This document shows, piece by piece, positions 31,021 to 40,200 of a DNA stretch of 64,000 bases. Source of the DNA: Acanthopleuribacter pedis (lineage in GTDB: Bacteria; Acidobacteriota; Holophagae; Acanthopleuribacterales; Acanthopleuribacteraceae); assembly GCF_017377855.1 (NCBI RefSeq), contig NZ_JAFREP010000030.1, positions 62,001 to 126,000 of the forward strand. Direction: 5' to 3'. The notes below the pieces were generated by a model that searched no databases, was not told where the DNA came from, and saw nothing but the letters and a program-made list of their open reading frames with translations. Each line of letters opens with the position of its first letter. Positions within the stretch are counted from its first letter, which is position 1. Position numbers and translations under genes: made by a program.

Positions 31021-34000
31021 CATCTTGGCGCGGTTGTCGCTGAACTTCTTCCGCCGCGGCGATTTCGCGCGCCACCGGAGCCGCGTGGGTCGGAACGGGC
31101 GGATTGATCGGGTTCACCGGCACCGTGATCTGGATCTCCGCTTCAGGAACCGCCGCGTCGGTTTCGAGTGAGAAATGGGCTGCCAATTCGCTTGCATAGG
31201 TTTCCGCGAGGTGGTCGCGTAGCGTTTCAATCGATGCGAACTCGAAGAAAATCGCCGGCGTGAGTTCCAGGCCCAGTTCCTCGTGCAACACATTGGCGTA
31301 CTGGGTTAAGGTCACGGAATCAAAACCAAAGGAACTGAGCTCTTCGCCGGGCTCGATTTCATCTTCATCGACCTTCAGAATGCGGCTCACCGAGGCGATG
31401 AGGGCGGCTTCCAGGCGGGCCGAGAGTTCGGCGGCATGGCTTTGAACCGGCGCACCGGCCGCGGCTTTTTGCTTCGCCGGCTTGGCGGCGGTGGCTTTCG
31501 CGGCGAACAGTTTGGCGCGCATGCGCGCGAGCTCGCCCTCGACGACCAACACCCGCGCGGCATCACCGTGGAGCGCGGCATCGAACGCGGCGCGCCCGGC
31601 GGCGGTGCTCATCGGCACCATGCCGAGCGTTTGGCGCAGCATGCGCTCGGTGCTTTCGTCCACCTGCATGCCGCCCTCACGCCAGAGCGGCCAATTCATC
31701 GACACGGTTTTCCCGCGGCGTTCGCCCCGTGCGACCCGGCGGTTGCGATGCTCGGCGAAGGCGTCGAGGAAGGCGTTGGCGGCGGCGTAATCGGCCTGCC
31801 CCAAATTGCCCAGGTAACCGGCAAGCGAGGAGAACAGCACCATGAACTTGAGGTTCTCGTTTTGGGTTGCGGCGTCGATGCATGCGAGCCCGCCAATTTT
31901 CGGCGCAAACACGGCATCGATGTCCGACTCGGATTTGTCGACAATCATCGCGTCGCGGATCACACCCGCGCTGTGAATGATCCCGGCGAGCCCGCCGTAT
32001 TCGGCCCGAATCCGCTGAACGGCGGCGTTCACCTGGTCCGAACGGCTCACGTCGACTTGGAAGTAGGCGACGTCGAGGCCTTCGGCCGCGAGCGCATCAA
32101 GGCGCTTTTGTTTGGCCGGATCCAAGGGGGAACGGCCGCTGAGAATGATCGGACTCCAGCCCGACCCGGCCAAATGCCGCGCGAAGATCGTCCCGAGCCC
32201 GCCCAAACCGCCGGTGATCCACACGGCACCTTTTCCATCGCCCAGTCCTTCACCCTCACTCGGGGTGAATTCCTCCAAGGTCAGCACCTGGCGGCGAAAC
32301 GCGGGCCCGTCGCTCGTGTAGCGGACCTCCCATTCACCGTCATGGGCGGGGTCGATTTCCCGCGGCAGCCAATTCAGCAGGGCCTCGGGCGCGAGCATCG
32401 CGGCGGGAACCTGAACCACCTTGCCGGCAATCCGCGGCGACTCAGCCGCGGCGGTTTTGATCAATCCGGTGAGCGGGGCCGAGAACAAGGGATCGCGGCC
32501 GTCCGCGGTAAGCACCAGCACGGGCCGACGCGTTTTCGGTTTCGCGGCAATCACCTCACGGATCGCCGCGAAGGTTTGTTTAAACATCGTTTCGAGACGG
32601 ACATGGATTTGGGGATCGGGGTGCTCATGCTCGGCGGCGGTCATCAGAACGGTGACGCTTGCGCCCCGTGCCTCTAGCTCGCGGATCGCGGCCTCGGGTA
32701 CGCCAAGCGTGAAGACGAGCAGGCCGGCGGTCAACTCGGCGCCTTGAACCGGGTCCACGGCGCGGTCACGCCACAGCGGGCGCGCGTACAGCAGTTTGGC
32801 CCGCTCGGGCGCCTTTTGCGCGCGAACGGAGAAACCCCGAATGGCGACGCGCGGGTCGCCCTGTTCATCAAGCAAGTCCAGATCGTATTGGGTGACCTCC
32901 CCGTTTTTCCCCGCTTCACGGATCCATACATACCCGGAATCCGGGCTCGACCCATACAGGGTGACGCTGTCAATGGCGAAGGGGAGGGCGCGCGTGTCGT
33001 CTTTGCCTTCCTGCTCGAAACGAAGGCCGATCACGGTTTGGAGCGCGGCGTCCATCACACTGGGATGCAACCCATAATCCCCGCGCCCAAGCGCCGAACC
33101 CGCGGGGATTCCGACGCGTGCCAAGGCTTCCCGCTCCCCGCGCAGGATGTGCTCGATCCCCTGGAAGCTGGGCCCGTAATGGAAACCCTTGGCGGCGAAA
33201 GCGGCATAGATCCGCGCGGCATCGAGCCGCGAAGGGCAGCGGTTTTTCAGTGCGGTGAGATCGAGCCGCCCCGGCGCGGCGGACGGCGGCGCCACAAGCA
33301 CCTCGCCCTGGGCATGGGTGGTGTCCACTTCCGTGGTAACCCGGAACTTGGTTCGCGCACCGTCGCGTTGCAGCCGAATCTGAACAGGGCGTTTCCCTTG
33401 GGTGAGGGTAATGGGTTGCGACCAGACAATCTTGCGCAGGGTCGTGGTGCCGGTGTCGGTGTCGGCGGAAAGCGAAGCCGCGGCGGCGCGGGCCATTTCC
33501 AGGTAAACGACCCCGGGCAGGACCATGGTGTCGCCGATGCGGTGGTCGCGCAGAAAAAACGCGCCGCCGTCCAATTCGGTTTCAAAGCAGGGATCCCCGC
33601 TGTCCGCGACCTGGTGCGCGATGAGCGGGTGGCGGGTCGCCGCGACCTTTTGCGGTGCTCGCGACTCGGGCGTGATTTCGAGCCAATAGCGCTTGCGCGC
33701 GAAGGGGTAGCTGGGCAGGCTGATCCGGTTCGGGTGCGGCGTTTCGGTAAGGCGCGACCAGTCGACCGCGACCCCGCTTACCCAGAATGCGGCCAAAGCA
33801 TCCAGGTCACGGGCGGCGAGCTTTTGTTGGTAGCGCTCCTGACTTACCTCGCCGCGGCCGCCTTCGCGGTTTTTGCCGGCGCGGCCTTGGTGACAGCCCG
33901 GCCCCGGCGCGCGCTCCTCCGCGACGGCCTTCAGCCGCTCCAGCAGGTCCGCCGCACGATCCGCCACGATGGCGATGCGGTGGTCCCAGTGTTCCCGCCC

Positions 34001-37000
34001 GACTTGCAGCGTGTAGGCAAAATCTTGTAACCCGTTTTCGTCTAAGGGATTGGATGCCAAGAAAGCGGCCATGCGGGCGGCCAGTTCGCGCAGCTGCTTC
34101 TCGGTCCGTGCCGAGAGCGGGACCAGCACCGGACCGGCGGGTCCGGGGTTGGTTTCCCGCGTGCCTTCATATTCCGCGATCACGATGTGGGCGTTGGCGC
34201 CGCCCGCGCCAAAGGAGGAAACCCCGGCGATGCGCGGCAATTCGCGACCGTCGGCCGTGACCGGTCGCGGCCAGGGGGCAAGTGTCTGTTGCACCACGAA
34301 CGGCGTCTCATCAAATGCGATGTTGGGGTTGCGTTCGCTGGAATGGAGCGACGGAAAGAGGGTTTTGTGTTTCAACTGGAGCAGGACCTTGGTGACGCCG
34401 GCGATGCCCGCCGCCGATTCGCAATGGCCGATATTGCTTTTGGCGGAGCCGAGCGCGACGGTATGTGCCGTTTTCGCATCGAAGCCGAAGGCCCGCATCA
34501 GCCCGTTGATCTCGATGGGATCGCCCAAAGACGTTCCGGTCCCGTGGGCTTCGATGTAACTGATCGCGCGCGGGTCAACCCCTGATCGATCCAAGGCGTT
34601 GCGGATCGCATTGCCCTGGGCCTTGGGGTTGGGCACCGTATAGCCGTTGGTGCGGCCGCCGTGATTGATCGCCGTGCCTTTGATTACGCCGTAAATGAGG
34701 TCACGGTCGGCGACCGCCGCTTCGAGCGGCTTGAGCAACACCGCGCCGACGCCTTCGCCCGGCACGTAACCGTCACCGCCGACCCCGAAACTTTGACAAC
34801 GGCCGCCGCTGGCCATGAACCGGCCTTGCGAGAGCATGATGTACTTGTTGGGATGGATGCTCACGTTGACGCCGCCGGCGAGGGCCATGGCACACTCGCC
34901 GGCCCGTAAACTCTGACACGCCAGATGGATGGTGGTTAACGAAGAAGAACACATGGTGTCCACGGCGATGCTCGGTCCGTGGAGACCGAGAATGTAGGAG
35001 ACGCGGTTGGCGATGCTGGCGAAGCTGCCGGAAAGCCCGACCACGCGACCCCTGGCCAGTTCCTGGGCGGCGTAGAGTTGGTATTCCTCGTACATGACCC
35101 CGGCGAACACACCAACCCCGCCGCCGATACCGCGCGCCGCCACATCGCGGAGTTGGTGACGCGTGTAACCGGCATCTTCAAGGGTCTCCCAGGCGGTGAG
35201 CAGGAAAAGCCGTTCCTGCGGGCTCATGATTTCGGCATCGCGGGGTGAGATATTGAAGAAAAGCGGGTCGAAACAGGCGACATCCGGGATGAACCCGCCC
35301 CACTTGGCGTAAATTTTTTCCTTGGTTTTATCGGGATCGTAATAGCGGAACAAGTCCCAGCGTTCTCGCGGCACCTCGGTAATGCAATCGCGCCCTTCGG
35401 CCAGGTTGCGCCGGTAATCCTCTAAGTCGCGGGCCTCGGGATAACGGCCGGCCACGCCGATGATGGCGATATCATCCGGGCCGGACCGCGCCGGCGCGCG
35501 CGACGTCTGAACAGCAGGCGCGGCTGCCGCCGTTCGGAACCGGCCGCCCTCGGCAAACGCGGGCGTCGGTGAGAGGGCGGCGAATTCCGGTGCCTCGGAA
35601 TCTGAGGCCTCGTGCGAAGCGCCCGTGTCGGACGAGGTCGCCGCCTGGCCGGCCGGCGCGCCGGCGAGCACCGCCGCCTGGCCGGCCGGCGCGCCGGCGA
35701 GCACCGCCGCCAAACGATCAGGGTACCTGGCCGTGAAATAATCGACCAACTCGGCAATGCTCCCGTACTCAAAGAACAGGGTTTTGGAGAGATTGCCAAA
35801 GGTTTTTTCCAGAACCGCCGTCAGGTCCATCACCATCATGGAATCGATGCCGTATTCGCCGAGTTCCGCCTGTTCGTCGATTTGCGCCACCGGTAATTTG
35901 GTTGCCTCGGCGAAGCGTTCTTTAAAGAATGCCACAACGCGGTCGCGGAAATCGGGGGCCGACCCGGTGCGTGACGGGGTTCCCTTTTTGATCGTTGGTT
36001 TGGGTTCTTCACGGAACAGACGGGCAAGAATCTTTTCTGGGTTACCCTGCATGACCAGGAGCCCGCTAAGGTCGGACGCCAAAACCTGTTCGAAGGCGCG
36101 GAAACCGGCATCGGCATCGAGCGGCACCATCCCGGTCTCGCGCGCCATCCGTTCTTTGGCGGCGGCATCCAGGTCCATGCCGCCCTCGGCCCAGAGCGGC
36201 CAGTTGATGGAAATCGTGCGCTGGGCAGCGCGCCCCTTCCTTTCGGAGGAGACGTCGAGAAAGGCGTTGGCGCCGGCGTAATCGGCCTGGCCGGCGTTGC
36301 CGAAGGCGGCCGCGATGGACGAGAACAGCACCAGGTAGCGTGGGTTCAGGTTGCGAATCGCCCGTTCCAATGCGAGCAGACCGGACACCTTGGGCCCCAA
36401 AACCGCCTCAATGTCGGCCGGCTCTTTTTTAATGATGAAGCCGTCGCGAAGCACCCCGGCGGCATGGATCACCCCGTCGAGTCGGCCGTAGCGCGTGGCG
36501 ATATGCTTCGTGATGCGCTGCAAATCGGCGTGGCTGGTCACATCGGCCTGGATGTAGTCGGCTTTCATGCCCGAACCGCGCCATGCGGCGAGCTGTTGTT
36601 CGATTTTTTGGGTAAGCGGTGAGCGACCACTTGCGATGAGGGTCACGCCCTCGGTGCGACCGAGGCGTTCGGCGAAAACACGACCCAATCCGCCCAAACC
36701 ACCGGTGATCCACCACACACCGGAAGGCTTGAACCCACTCGGCTCGGGCAGGGTGCTCGCGTCCCGTTCGACGAAGCGACGAACCTCGCGTCGGTCGAAA
36801 GAAGGATAGCGGATCACCACATCCCGCGCGGCCCGCGCGCCGGTAACGGGCGCGGCAAGTTCGGCCCGGAGCAAGGCGAGACAGGACGCGGTGGAAACGC
36901 TCGGAGCGACGGCGACGATTTTTCCGCTGAACAGGGGGTTTTCCTGCGCCGCGCTTTTCAGCAAACCGGTGAGCGGCGCGCCGTGGTGCGGGGGCTCGCC

Positions 37001-38230
37001 GGCGGTGGTCAGAACGACCAGCCGTTGGTCCTGCTTGGGTTTTCCGGCCAACATCCGCTTCACGGCTTCAAAAACCCGATGGAAGCGTTCGATGACGGCG
37101 GCGCCTTCACCGTCGCCCGCGGCGATGGGCGGCAGCACCGTCACCTCGCCGAACGCCGCGCGTATCTCAGCCGCGCGCTCCTGGGGCAACCCGCACAGGA
37201 CAACCTGCCGCGAAAAGGGTTCGGCGCCGGCTTCCGGCACGCTGCTTGCCGTCCATGTCGGTACGGCGAAGACGCATGACTTGTCGTTCGTCGCATGCTC
37301 GGCCAGAACGCGGCCGCAAAGCTCCCGCAAGGCCACACAAACCTCGCCCGCCTCGTCCAGAATATCGATGTCGTATTTTTTCACGTTGCCGCGCGAGTCG
37401 GCGGCGGCGCGCACGTAGGCATAACCTTTGACCGGGGTCGGCTTATAAAACGCGAGTTCGCCCAGTGCGAAGGGGAGCAGTGTACCGGGCGACCCGTCCG
37501 CCCAGGACGTCGAGGCAACGGCGGCTTGGAGCGCGGCGTCCATCATGCTGGGGTGCAGGGTGAAGGCGGAAGCGTCGGCCTTGCGTTGGGCGGGTAATTG
37601 CAACTCGGCCAAAATCTCTTCATCGTTGAAACGGACCGATTCCAGACCGGAAAAAGCCGGCCCGTATTCCAGCCCCATTTGGCGGAACCAGGCGTAGAGC
37701 GCCCGTTTCTCGCGAGCCCCGCCGCAGCGGCGCAGAATCGCGGCGATCTCGCGCGGTTCGGGCCGCGCGGCCGGCGTACCGATCAACGCGTAACCCTGAC
37801 TGTGAACGATCACCGCGTCACCGGAACCGGTGGCAATCTCGAAGCCGAGCCCCTCCTCGTTTGGGTGAAGGGAAACGGTTACCTCGACGGGGGCGTCGAG
37901 CACCGCAATCGGCCGCGAGAAAATAATGTTGTGGAGGGAGATCGGCTCGGTGACGCCGGAGGCGTGGATGGCCGCGCGGGCGGCTTCCAGATAGGCGACG
38001 GCGGGCAGGATCGGCGTTTGCCGCACGCGATGATCATTCAGGAAAAATTCAGAACCGGTGAACCGTGAACGGAACTGCTGTCGATCAAGGGTGGCGGTGT
38101 TGCGATGGAGAAGGGGGTGCAACGCCTGGCCCGCACCCTGTTGATAGGTGCTGATGAGCGCAAGTGCTTCGGCCTTGGAAAGCCGACCCTGCTTTACTTG
38201 ATCAAAAACATAGCCGTAGAAATTCGCCAT
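25781..38230 (-). CDS. Trans-AT PKS: DH5-KR5-ACP5, KS6-DH-KR-ACP, KS7-KR-ACP, KS8 (KS0)
   Basis: 4149 residues from ATG 38230, chosen because GGGGAG lies 4 nt upstream. An in-frame ATG at 38242 has no ribosome site. The N-terminus FYGYVFDQVKQGRLSKAEAL looks like the partner of the previous protein's C-terminal docking helix. Approximate residues: DH5 50-300 (DHRVRQTPILPA), KR5 500-730, ACP5 Ser near 796; KS6 920-1360 (VDTMCSSSL), DH6 1560, KR6 2000, ACP6 Ser near 2303; KS7 2405-2840 (IETACSSSL), KR7 3247-3480 (GGTRGLG, Tyr in GQADYAMAN), ACP7 Ser near 3559; KS8 3670-4075 with Cys (IDTACSSAL) but VNGSGSQ in place of HGTGT. KS8 ends the chain and its DH-ACP partner is on the next protein, whose ATG overlaps this stop. 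No AT domain is present. Confidence 0.96.
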   Translation of the reverse strand: MANFYGYVFDQVKQGRLSKAEALALISTYQQGAGQALHPLLHRNTATLDRQQFRSRFTGSEFFLNDHRVRQTPILPAVAYLEAARAAIHASGVTEPISLHNIIFSRPIAVLDAPVEVTVSLHPNEEGLGFEIATGSGDAVIVHSQGYALIGTPAARPEPREIAAILRRCGGAREKRALYAWFRQMGLEYGPAFSGLESVRFNDEEILAELQLPAQRKADASAFTLHPSMMDAALQAAVASTSWADGSPGTLLPFALGELAFYKPTPVKGYAYVRAAADSRGNVKKYDIDILDEAGEVCVALRELCGRVLAEHATNDKSCVFAVPTWTASSVPEAGAEPFSRQVVLCGLPQERAAEIRAAFGEVTVLPPIAAGDGEGAAVIERFHRVFEAVKRMLAGKPKQDQRLVVLTTAGEPPHHGAPLTGLLKSAAQENPLFSGKIVAVAPSVSTASCLALLRAELAAPVTGARAARDVVIRYPSFDRREVRRFVERDASTLPEPSGFKPSGVWWITGGLGGLGRVFAERLGRTEGVTLIASGRSPLTQKIEQQLAAWRGSGMKADYIQADVTSHADLQRITKHIATRYGRLDGVIHAAGVLRDGFIIKKEPADIEAVLGPKVSGLLALERAIRNLNPRYLVLFSSIAAAFGNAGQADYAGANAFLDVSSERKGRAAQRTISINWPLWAEGGMDLDAAAKERMARETGMVPLDADAGFRAFEQVLASDLSGLLVMQGNPEKILARLFREEPKPTIKKGTPSRTGSAPDFRDRVVAFFKERFAEATKLPVAQIDEQAELGEYGIDSMMVMDLTAVLEKTFGNLSKTLFFEYGSIAELVDYFTARYPDRLAAVLAGAPAGQAAVLAGAPAGQAATSSDTGASHEASDSEAPEFAALSPTPAFAEGGRFRTAAAAPAVQTSRAPARSGPDDIAIIGVAGRYPEARDLEDYRRNLAEGRDCITEVPRERWDLFRYYDPDKTKEKIYAKWGGFIPDVACFDPLFFNISPRDAEIMSPQERLFLLTAWETLEDAGYTRHQLRDVAARGIGGGVGVFAGVMYEEYQLYAAQELARGRVVGLSGSFASIANRVSYILGLHGPSIAVDTMCSSSLTTIHLACQSLRAGECAMALAGGVNVSIHPNKYIMLSQGRFMASGGRCQSFGVGGDGYVPGEGVGAVLLKPLEAAVADRDLIYGVIKGTAINHGGRTNGYTVPNPKAQGNAIRNALDRSGVDPRAISYIEAHGTGTSLGDPIEINGLMRAFGFDAKTAHTVALGSAKSNIGHCESAAGIAGVTKVLLQLKHKTLFPSLHSSERNPNIAFDETPFVVQQTLAPWPRPVTADGRELPRIAGVSSFGAGGANAHIVIAEYEGTRETNPGPAGPVLVPLSARTEKQLRELAARMAAFLASNPLDENGLQDFAYTLQVGREHWDHRIAIVADRAADLLERLKAVAEERAPGPGCHQGRAGKNREGGRGEVSQERYQQKLAARDLDALAAFWVSGVAVDWSRLTETPHPNRISLPSYPFARKRYWLEITPESRAPQKVAATRHPLIAHQVADSGDPCFETELDGGAFFLRDHRIGDTMVLPGVVYLEMARAAAASLSADTDTGTTTLRKIVWSQPITLTQGKRPVQIRLQRDGARTKFRVTTEVDTTHAQGEVLVAPPSAAPGRLDLTALKNRCPSRLDAARIYAAFAAKGFHYGPSFQGIEHILRGEREALARVGIPAGSALGRGDYGLHPSVMDAALQTVIGLRFEQEGKDDTRALPFAIDSVTLYGSSPDSGYVWIREAGKNGEVTQYDLDLLDEQGDPRVAIRGFSVRAQKAPERAKLLYARPLWRDRAVDPVQGAELTAGLLVFTLGVPEAAIRELEARGASVTVLMTAAEHEHPDPQIHVRLETMFKQTFAAIREVIAAKPKTRRPVLVLTADGRDPLFSAPLTGLIKTAAAESPRIAGKVVQVPAAMLAPEALLNWLPREIDPAHDGEWEVRYTSDGPAFRRQVLTLEEFTPSEGEGLGDGKGAVWITGGLGGLGTIFARHLAGSGWSPIILSGRSPLDPAKQKRLDALAAEGLDVAYFQVDVSRSDQVNAAVQRIRAEYGGLAGIIHSAGVIRDAMIVDKSESDIDAVFAPKIGGLACIDAATQNENLKFMVLFSSLAGYLGNLGQADYAAANAFLDAFAEHRNRRVARGERRGKTVSMNWPLWREGGMQVDESTERMLRQTLGMVPMSTAAGRAAFDAALHGDAARVLVVEGELARMRAKLFAAKATAAKPAKQKAAAGAPVQSHAAELSARLEAALIASVSRILKVDEDEIEPGEELSSFGFDSVTLTQYANVLHEELGLELTPAIFFEFASIETLRDHLAETYASELAAHFSLETDAAVPEAEIQITVPVNPINPPVPTHAAPVAREIAAAEEVQRQPRQDDGIAVVGVSGRFAMAPDLDAFWENLAAGRDCISEVPAARWDWRAYAGDPKTEKNKTSVKWGGFMPGIDLFDPLFFGISPKEAAQMDPQQRLLLLYAFKAIEDAGYAPKSLSGSATGVFVGTAESGYHQRLTAAGIGLEGYSATGRVPSVGPNRLSFLLNLSGPSEPIETACSSSLVALHRAVIAIRAGDCDQALIGGVNTIPIPDGHISFGKAGMLCEDGRCKTFSEDANGYVRGEGVGMLFIKRLADAQRDGDHIYALVKGTAQNHGGRANSLTAPNASAQAALIKTAITRSGLEPSTIGYIETHGTGTSLGDPVEINGLKRAFAELSPGGPAADHTCYLGSVKSNIGHTELAAGVAGLLKVIAAMKRRILPKSLHCERINPYIDLAGTPFRILQEQQPWTALRDASGQALPRRAGVSSFGFGGVNAHVILEEPPEDTAPRSAPEFPLLLPLSAKSDGILARMAGELHDFLAKRELSPVFLGDAAYTLQVGRDAHDVRAVFLLDRADGTAALLDALKRFAAGERGLDHVYSGNVKQARERMRFFSGDADISAALRAWVAARKTAKLAQAWVNGLDIDWGALHETASRRRVPLPTYPFAEERCWVSAPTASPDTTQTKIPAAAAPQREPRLLWQQWSAQDGVPAGAACSGRIAVLATAATRPFAERLVAALPEARFFDLHDDAAPDWAAYGGWIDLTALDPHTAVSDLRGPTWGRRLDMLGNLVRHSEQARLRLLQVTAGLAAAEGEEQTSLAGAASVGLYRMLAREYGKISSRHMDSDALLPNASDQLLNQIIAEWQAQGPNEVRYRGTLREQARLAECYPAQRLQQAFAKKVPGFPPDKHLLITGGTRGLGMLVARHFVQQHGARKLILLGRAPLPERADWDKHLATGDPVLKQKIRDIRALEGLGAEVKTLAVRLSDQTALGAALAGVGPITGVIHAAGLADTENPAFIRKTPASMARIVEPKIAGTHALEQAVAGHDLQFFVLFSSVSASVAALGVGQADYAMANAYLDAFARNQATRAPGRFLSIQWPSWKESGMGEVTSRAYRETGLLSISDAEGLAMLDAVLVERPGCVVMPVVVPPDWSVARLDAAPAPVDEAAGTDESTERKKTQTTWSPGAGDAHAATVAWLTGLFSKELGIAADRLEPDTPFQDYGVDSILMAQILPAVNGVVGHELDPSILFEHTTLDAFARYLLDEVPEALAAHFSAQQPEIAAGPSESEPDPEPEPARPIPVAQAPAPTISVGEATPTQEQARPKAAAGNRTRQDIAVIGVSCHFPGAADLAGYASLLTEGRRAISVAPAPRFGRDATYFGGFIDGLDRFPAEFFHMSVGDAATLDPQARLVLEQSLKVIHHGGYTPKELKGGAVGVYIGGRTSRPADPTLLHSVKNAIVSVGQNYLAANVSQFFDFTGPSMVIDTACSSALVAMHAAVQSLRLGEIEVGLVGGVNVLADDAAFRLFEMRKILSPVPDFHIFDQRAAGVVLGEGCGMVMLKRLDRALADGDPIYALLKGIAVNNDGRTAGPTTPNLAAQTRVIRAGLADSGKTAAEIGFIGVNGSGSQVTDLLELKALKAVYATGTRSCVLGSMKPNIGHPLAAEGIAGMIQALLTLSARRFAPFLSGEQPPTHFDLTQSDFVLPRQAQAWETNGSRAAALNCFADGGTNCHLVLEAWEPARFPDYRARRGRLPAPEPATQILAPSGQGRDATASPITTAKGAPEGNTATTREEAVALQGLWGNGSREEGLS
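25791..25798 (-). promoter_or_regulatory. Strong ribosome binding site inside the preceding gene
   Basis: GAGGAGGG lies 6 nt before ATG 25784, within the last codons of the upstream PKS. The start overlaps the upstream stop by 4 nt (ATGA). This arrangement implies translational coupling of the two halves of the split KS8/DH8 module. Confidence 0.7.
31180..35470 (-). other. Module 6: KS6-DH6-KR6-ACP6
   Basis: KS6 has VDTMCSSSL and EAHGTGTSLGDP. DH6 has DHRIGDTMVLPG and HPSVMDAALQ. KR6 has GGLGGLG, AGVIRD and GQADYAAAN. ACP6 has FGFDSV. All catalytic residues of a full KR-DH loop are present, so an E-alkene is expected. Confidence 0.85.
35640..35705 (-). repeat. 33-bp direct duplication in ACP5-KS6 linker
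   Basis: Two perfect 33-bp copies encode AAVLAGAPAGQ twice, directly after ACP5. This is a small in-frame linker duplication of the same kind as the larger repeats elsewhere in the operon. Confidence 0.9.
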
Positions 38231-40200
38231 GGTACTCCCCATAGAAATCGGGTCTCACATTGTGCCTTGGAAGGGGTCGGTCGACCCCGCGAGTTCGGTT
38301 GCTTCGTCCACACCGATCTCCCCGCTGAGAAGGCGGTCGATCAACGTGCTGTAAAAGCCCATATCGTTCGTTTCCGGCGCTTGCGTTTCCTGCACCGCCT
38401 GCCGGTTACCTTCCGGCATCCAGTAGCGATTGCGGGCGAACGGATAACTCGGCAGCGGGACCCGCCGCGGTGGTTGCGATCCATAAAGTCCGCCCCAATC
38501 CGGTTGCGCACCCCGCGTCCAGAGCTGGGCCAGTTGGGCCAAGTCCCGACGCGCCGTCGCGGCGTCGAGAAGGTCCTTCTCAACCTGGATCGCGGAACCC
38601 TTGGGCACCGTGCCCGACCAACAGAAATCGTTGGGGGCGTCGCCGGCAAGCCATGCCTCAAGCGCGGCGACGAGCTGATTGTGGTCGCTGACCACGAAAG
38701 CGAGTCGGTGGGCCATCGGTGTGCGGCCGACTTGAAGCGTGTAGGCGAGCGCATCGAGCGCGACCTCGGTGTGCCGGAGGTGGGCGAGCAGGTTGGTCGC
38801 GGCGCGGGCCAGGCTGTCGGCGCAGCGCGCGGACAGGGGCACCAAAACCGCGCCGGGTCGCGAATCGCGGCGAGCCAACGGGTACTGCTCAAGGACGACG
38901 TGGGCGTAGGCGCCGCCGAATCCGAAGGAACTGATCCCGGCCCGATGGGGTGCCGGCGCGCCGTTTTCCTCGGTAAAGGTCGGCCAGGGTTGTGCTTCCG
39001 CGACGATGTAGAAGGGGCTCCCCGCCAGGTCGATGTAGGGGTTGAGCGGCGCGTGGTGGAGCGTGGCGGGCAAGATGCCTTGTCCCATCGCCGACAGCAC
39101 TTTGACCACGCCCGCGATGCCGGCCGCGGTCTCACAATGGCCGATATTCGACTTCACGCTGCCGATCCCACAGGTCGGTTTGGGCAAGGGGTGGTGCGCG
39201 CCCCGTTCCGCGTAGAGATCGGAAAAGGCGGATTTGAGGCCGTTGATTTCGGCGGGATCGCCCAATTCGGTGCCGGTCCCGTGGAGTTCCATATAACCCG
39301 CGGTCCGTGGATCAAGGCCGGCGCGGGTCCAGGCGGTTTTGATGAGCTCGGCCTGAATGTTGGGATTGGGTGCGGTCAAGGAACTGGCCTTGCCGCCGTG
39401 CGCTTCCGCGCTGCCCCGAATCAGGCCGTAAACCGTATCGCCGTCCGCGAGGGCGCGCGACAGCGGTTTGAGCAAGACGGCGGCCGAACACTCGCCGCGC
39501 ACGTACCCGTTCGCCTTGGCGGAAAACGTCTTGCAACGCCCGTCCTCGGCCAACATGCCGGCTTTGGAGAAGCCGATGAACAATCGCGGACTGAGCAAGG
39601 CGTTGACCCCGCCCGCGAGGGCCTGTTCACAGTCGCCCGAGCGAATCGCCCCGACGGCGCGATGCAGCGCCACCAGCGACGAGGAGCAGGCCGTGGCAAT
39701 GGGTTCACTGGGCCCGGTGATGTTGAGCAGGTAGGAAATGCGGTTGGCGAGCACCGAGGGGGCCAGACCCGTGGGGGTATAGGCCTCGATCCCCACCCCG
39801 CGTTCGGCCATCAGGTCGGCGTAATCCTGGGATTCGACGCCGACGAACAGGCCGGTGCGGCTACCGGAAAGGGATTTCGGATCGTAACCCGCGTTTTCAA
39901 TGGTGGCCCAGACCGTTTCCAGGAAGATGCGGTGTTGGGGGTCCATCAGTTCGGCTTCCTTGGGCGAAATCCCAAAGAAAAGCGGATCGAAACAGTCGAT
40001 GTCGGGCATAAAGCCGCCCCACTTGATATGGGTACGGTTGGTTTCGACGCGCGGATCGCCGTAAACGGCGCGCCAATCCCAGCGCTCGCGTGGGATTTCA
40101 CGGATGCAGTCGCGGCCCGCGACCAGGTTTGCGTGGAAGGTCGCCACATCGGGGGCCATGGGGAAGCGACCACTGAGGCCGACGATGGCGATGGGTTCCT
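35720..40200 (-). other. Module 5, split over two proteins: KS5 | DH5-KR5-ACP5
   Basis: KS5 (38880-40200; IATACSSSL, LHGTGTELGDP) ends the first PKS. DH5 (DHRVRQTPILPA, HPSMMDAALQ), KR5 (GGLGGLG, AGVLRD) and ACP5 (YGIDSM) begin the next one. The junction carries paired helical tails, FYSTLIDRLLSGEIGVDEAT and FYGYVFDQVKQGRLSKAEAL, as expected for docking. An enoyl product is expected. Confidence 0.8.
38235..38240 (-). promoter_or_regulatory. Ribosome binding site that decides the start at 38230
   Basis: GGGGAG ends 4 nt before ATG 38230. The alternative in-frame ATG at 38242 has no purine-rich site before it and overlaps this motif's position, so 38230 is preferred. Confidence 0.6.
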
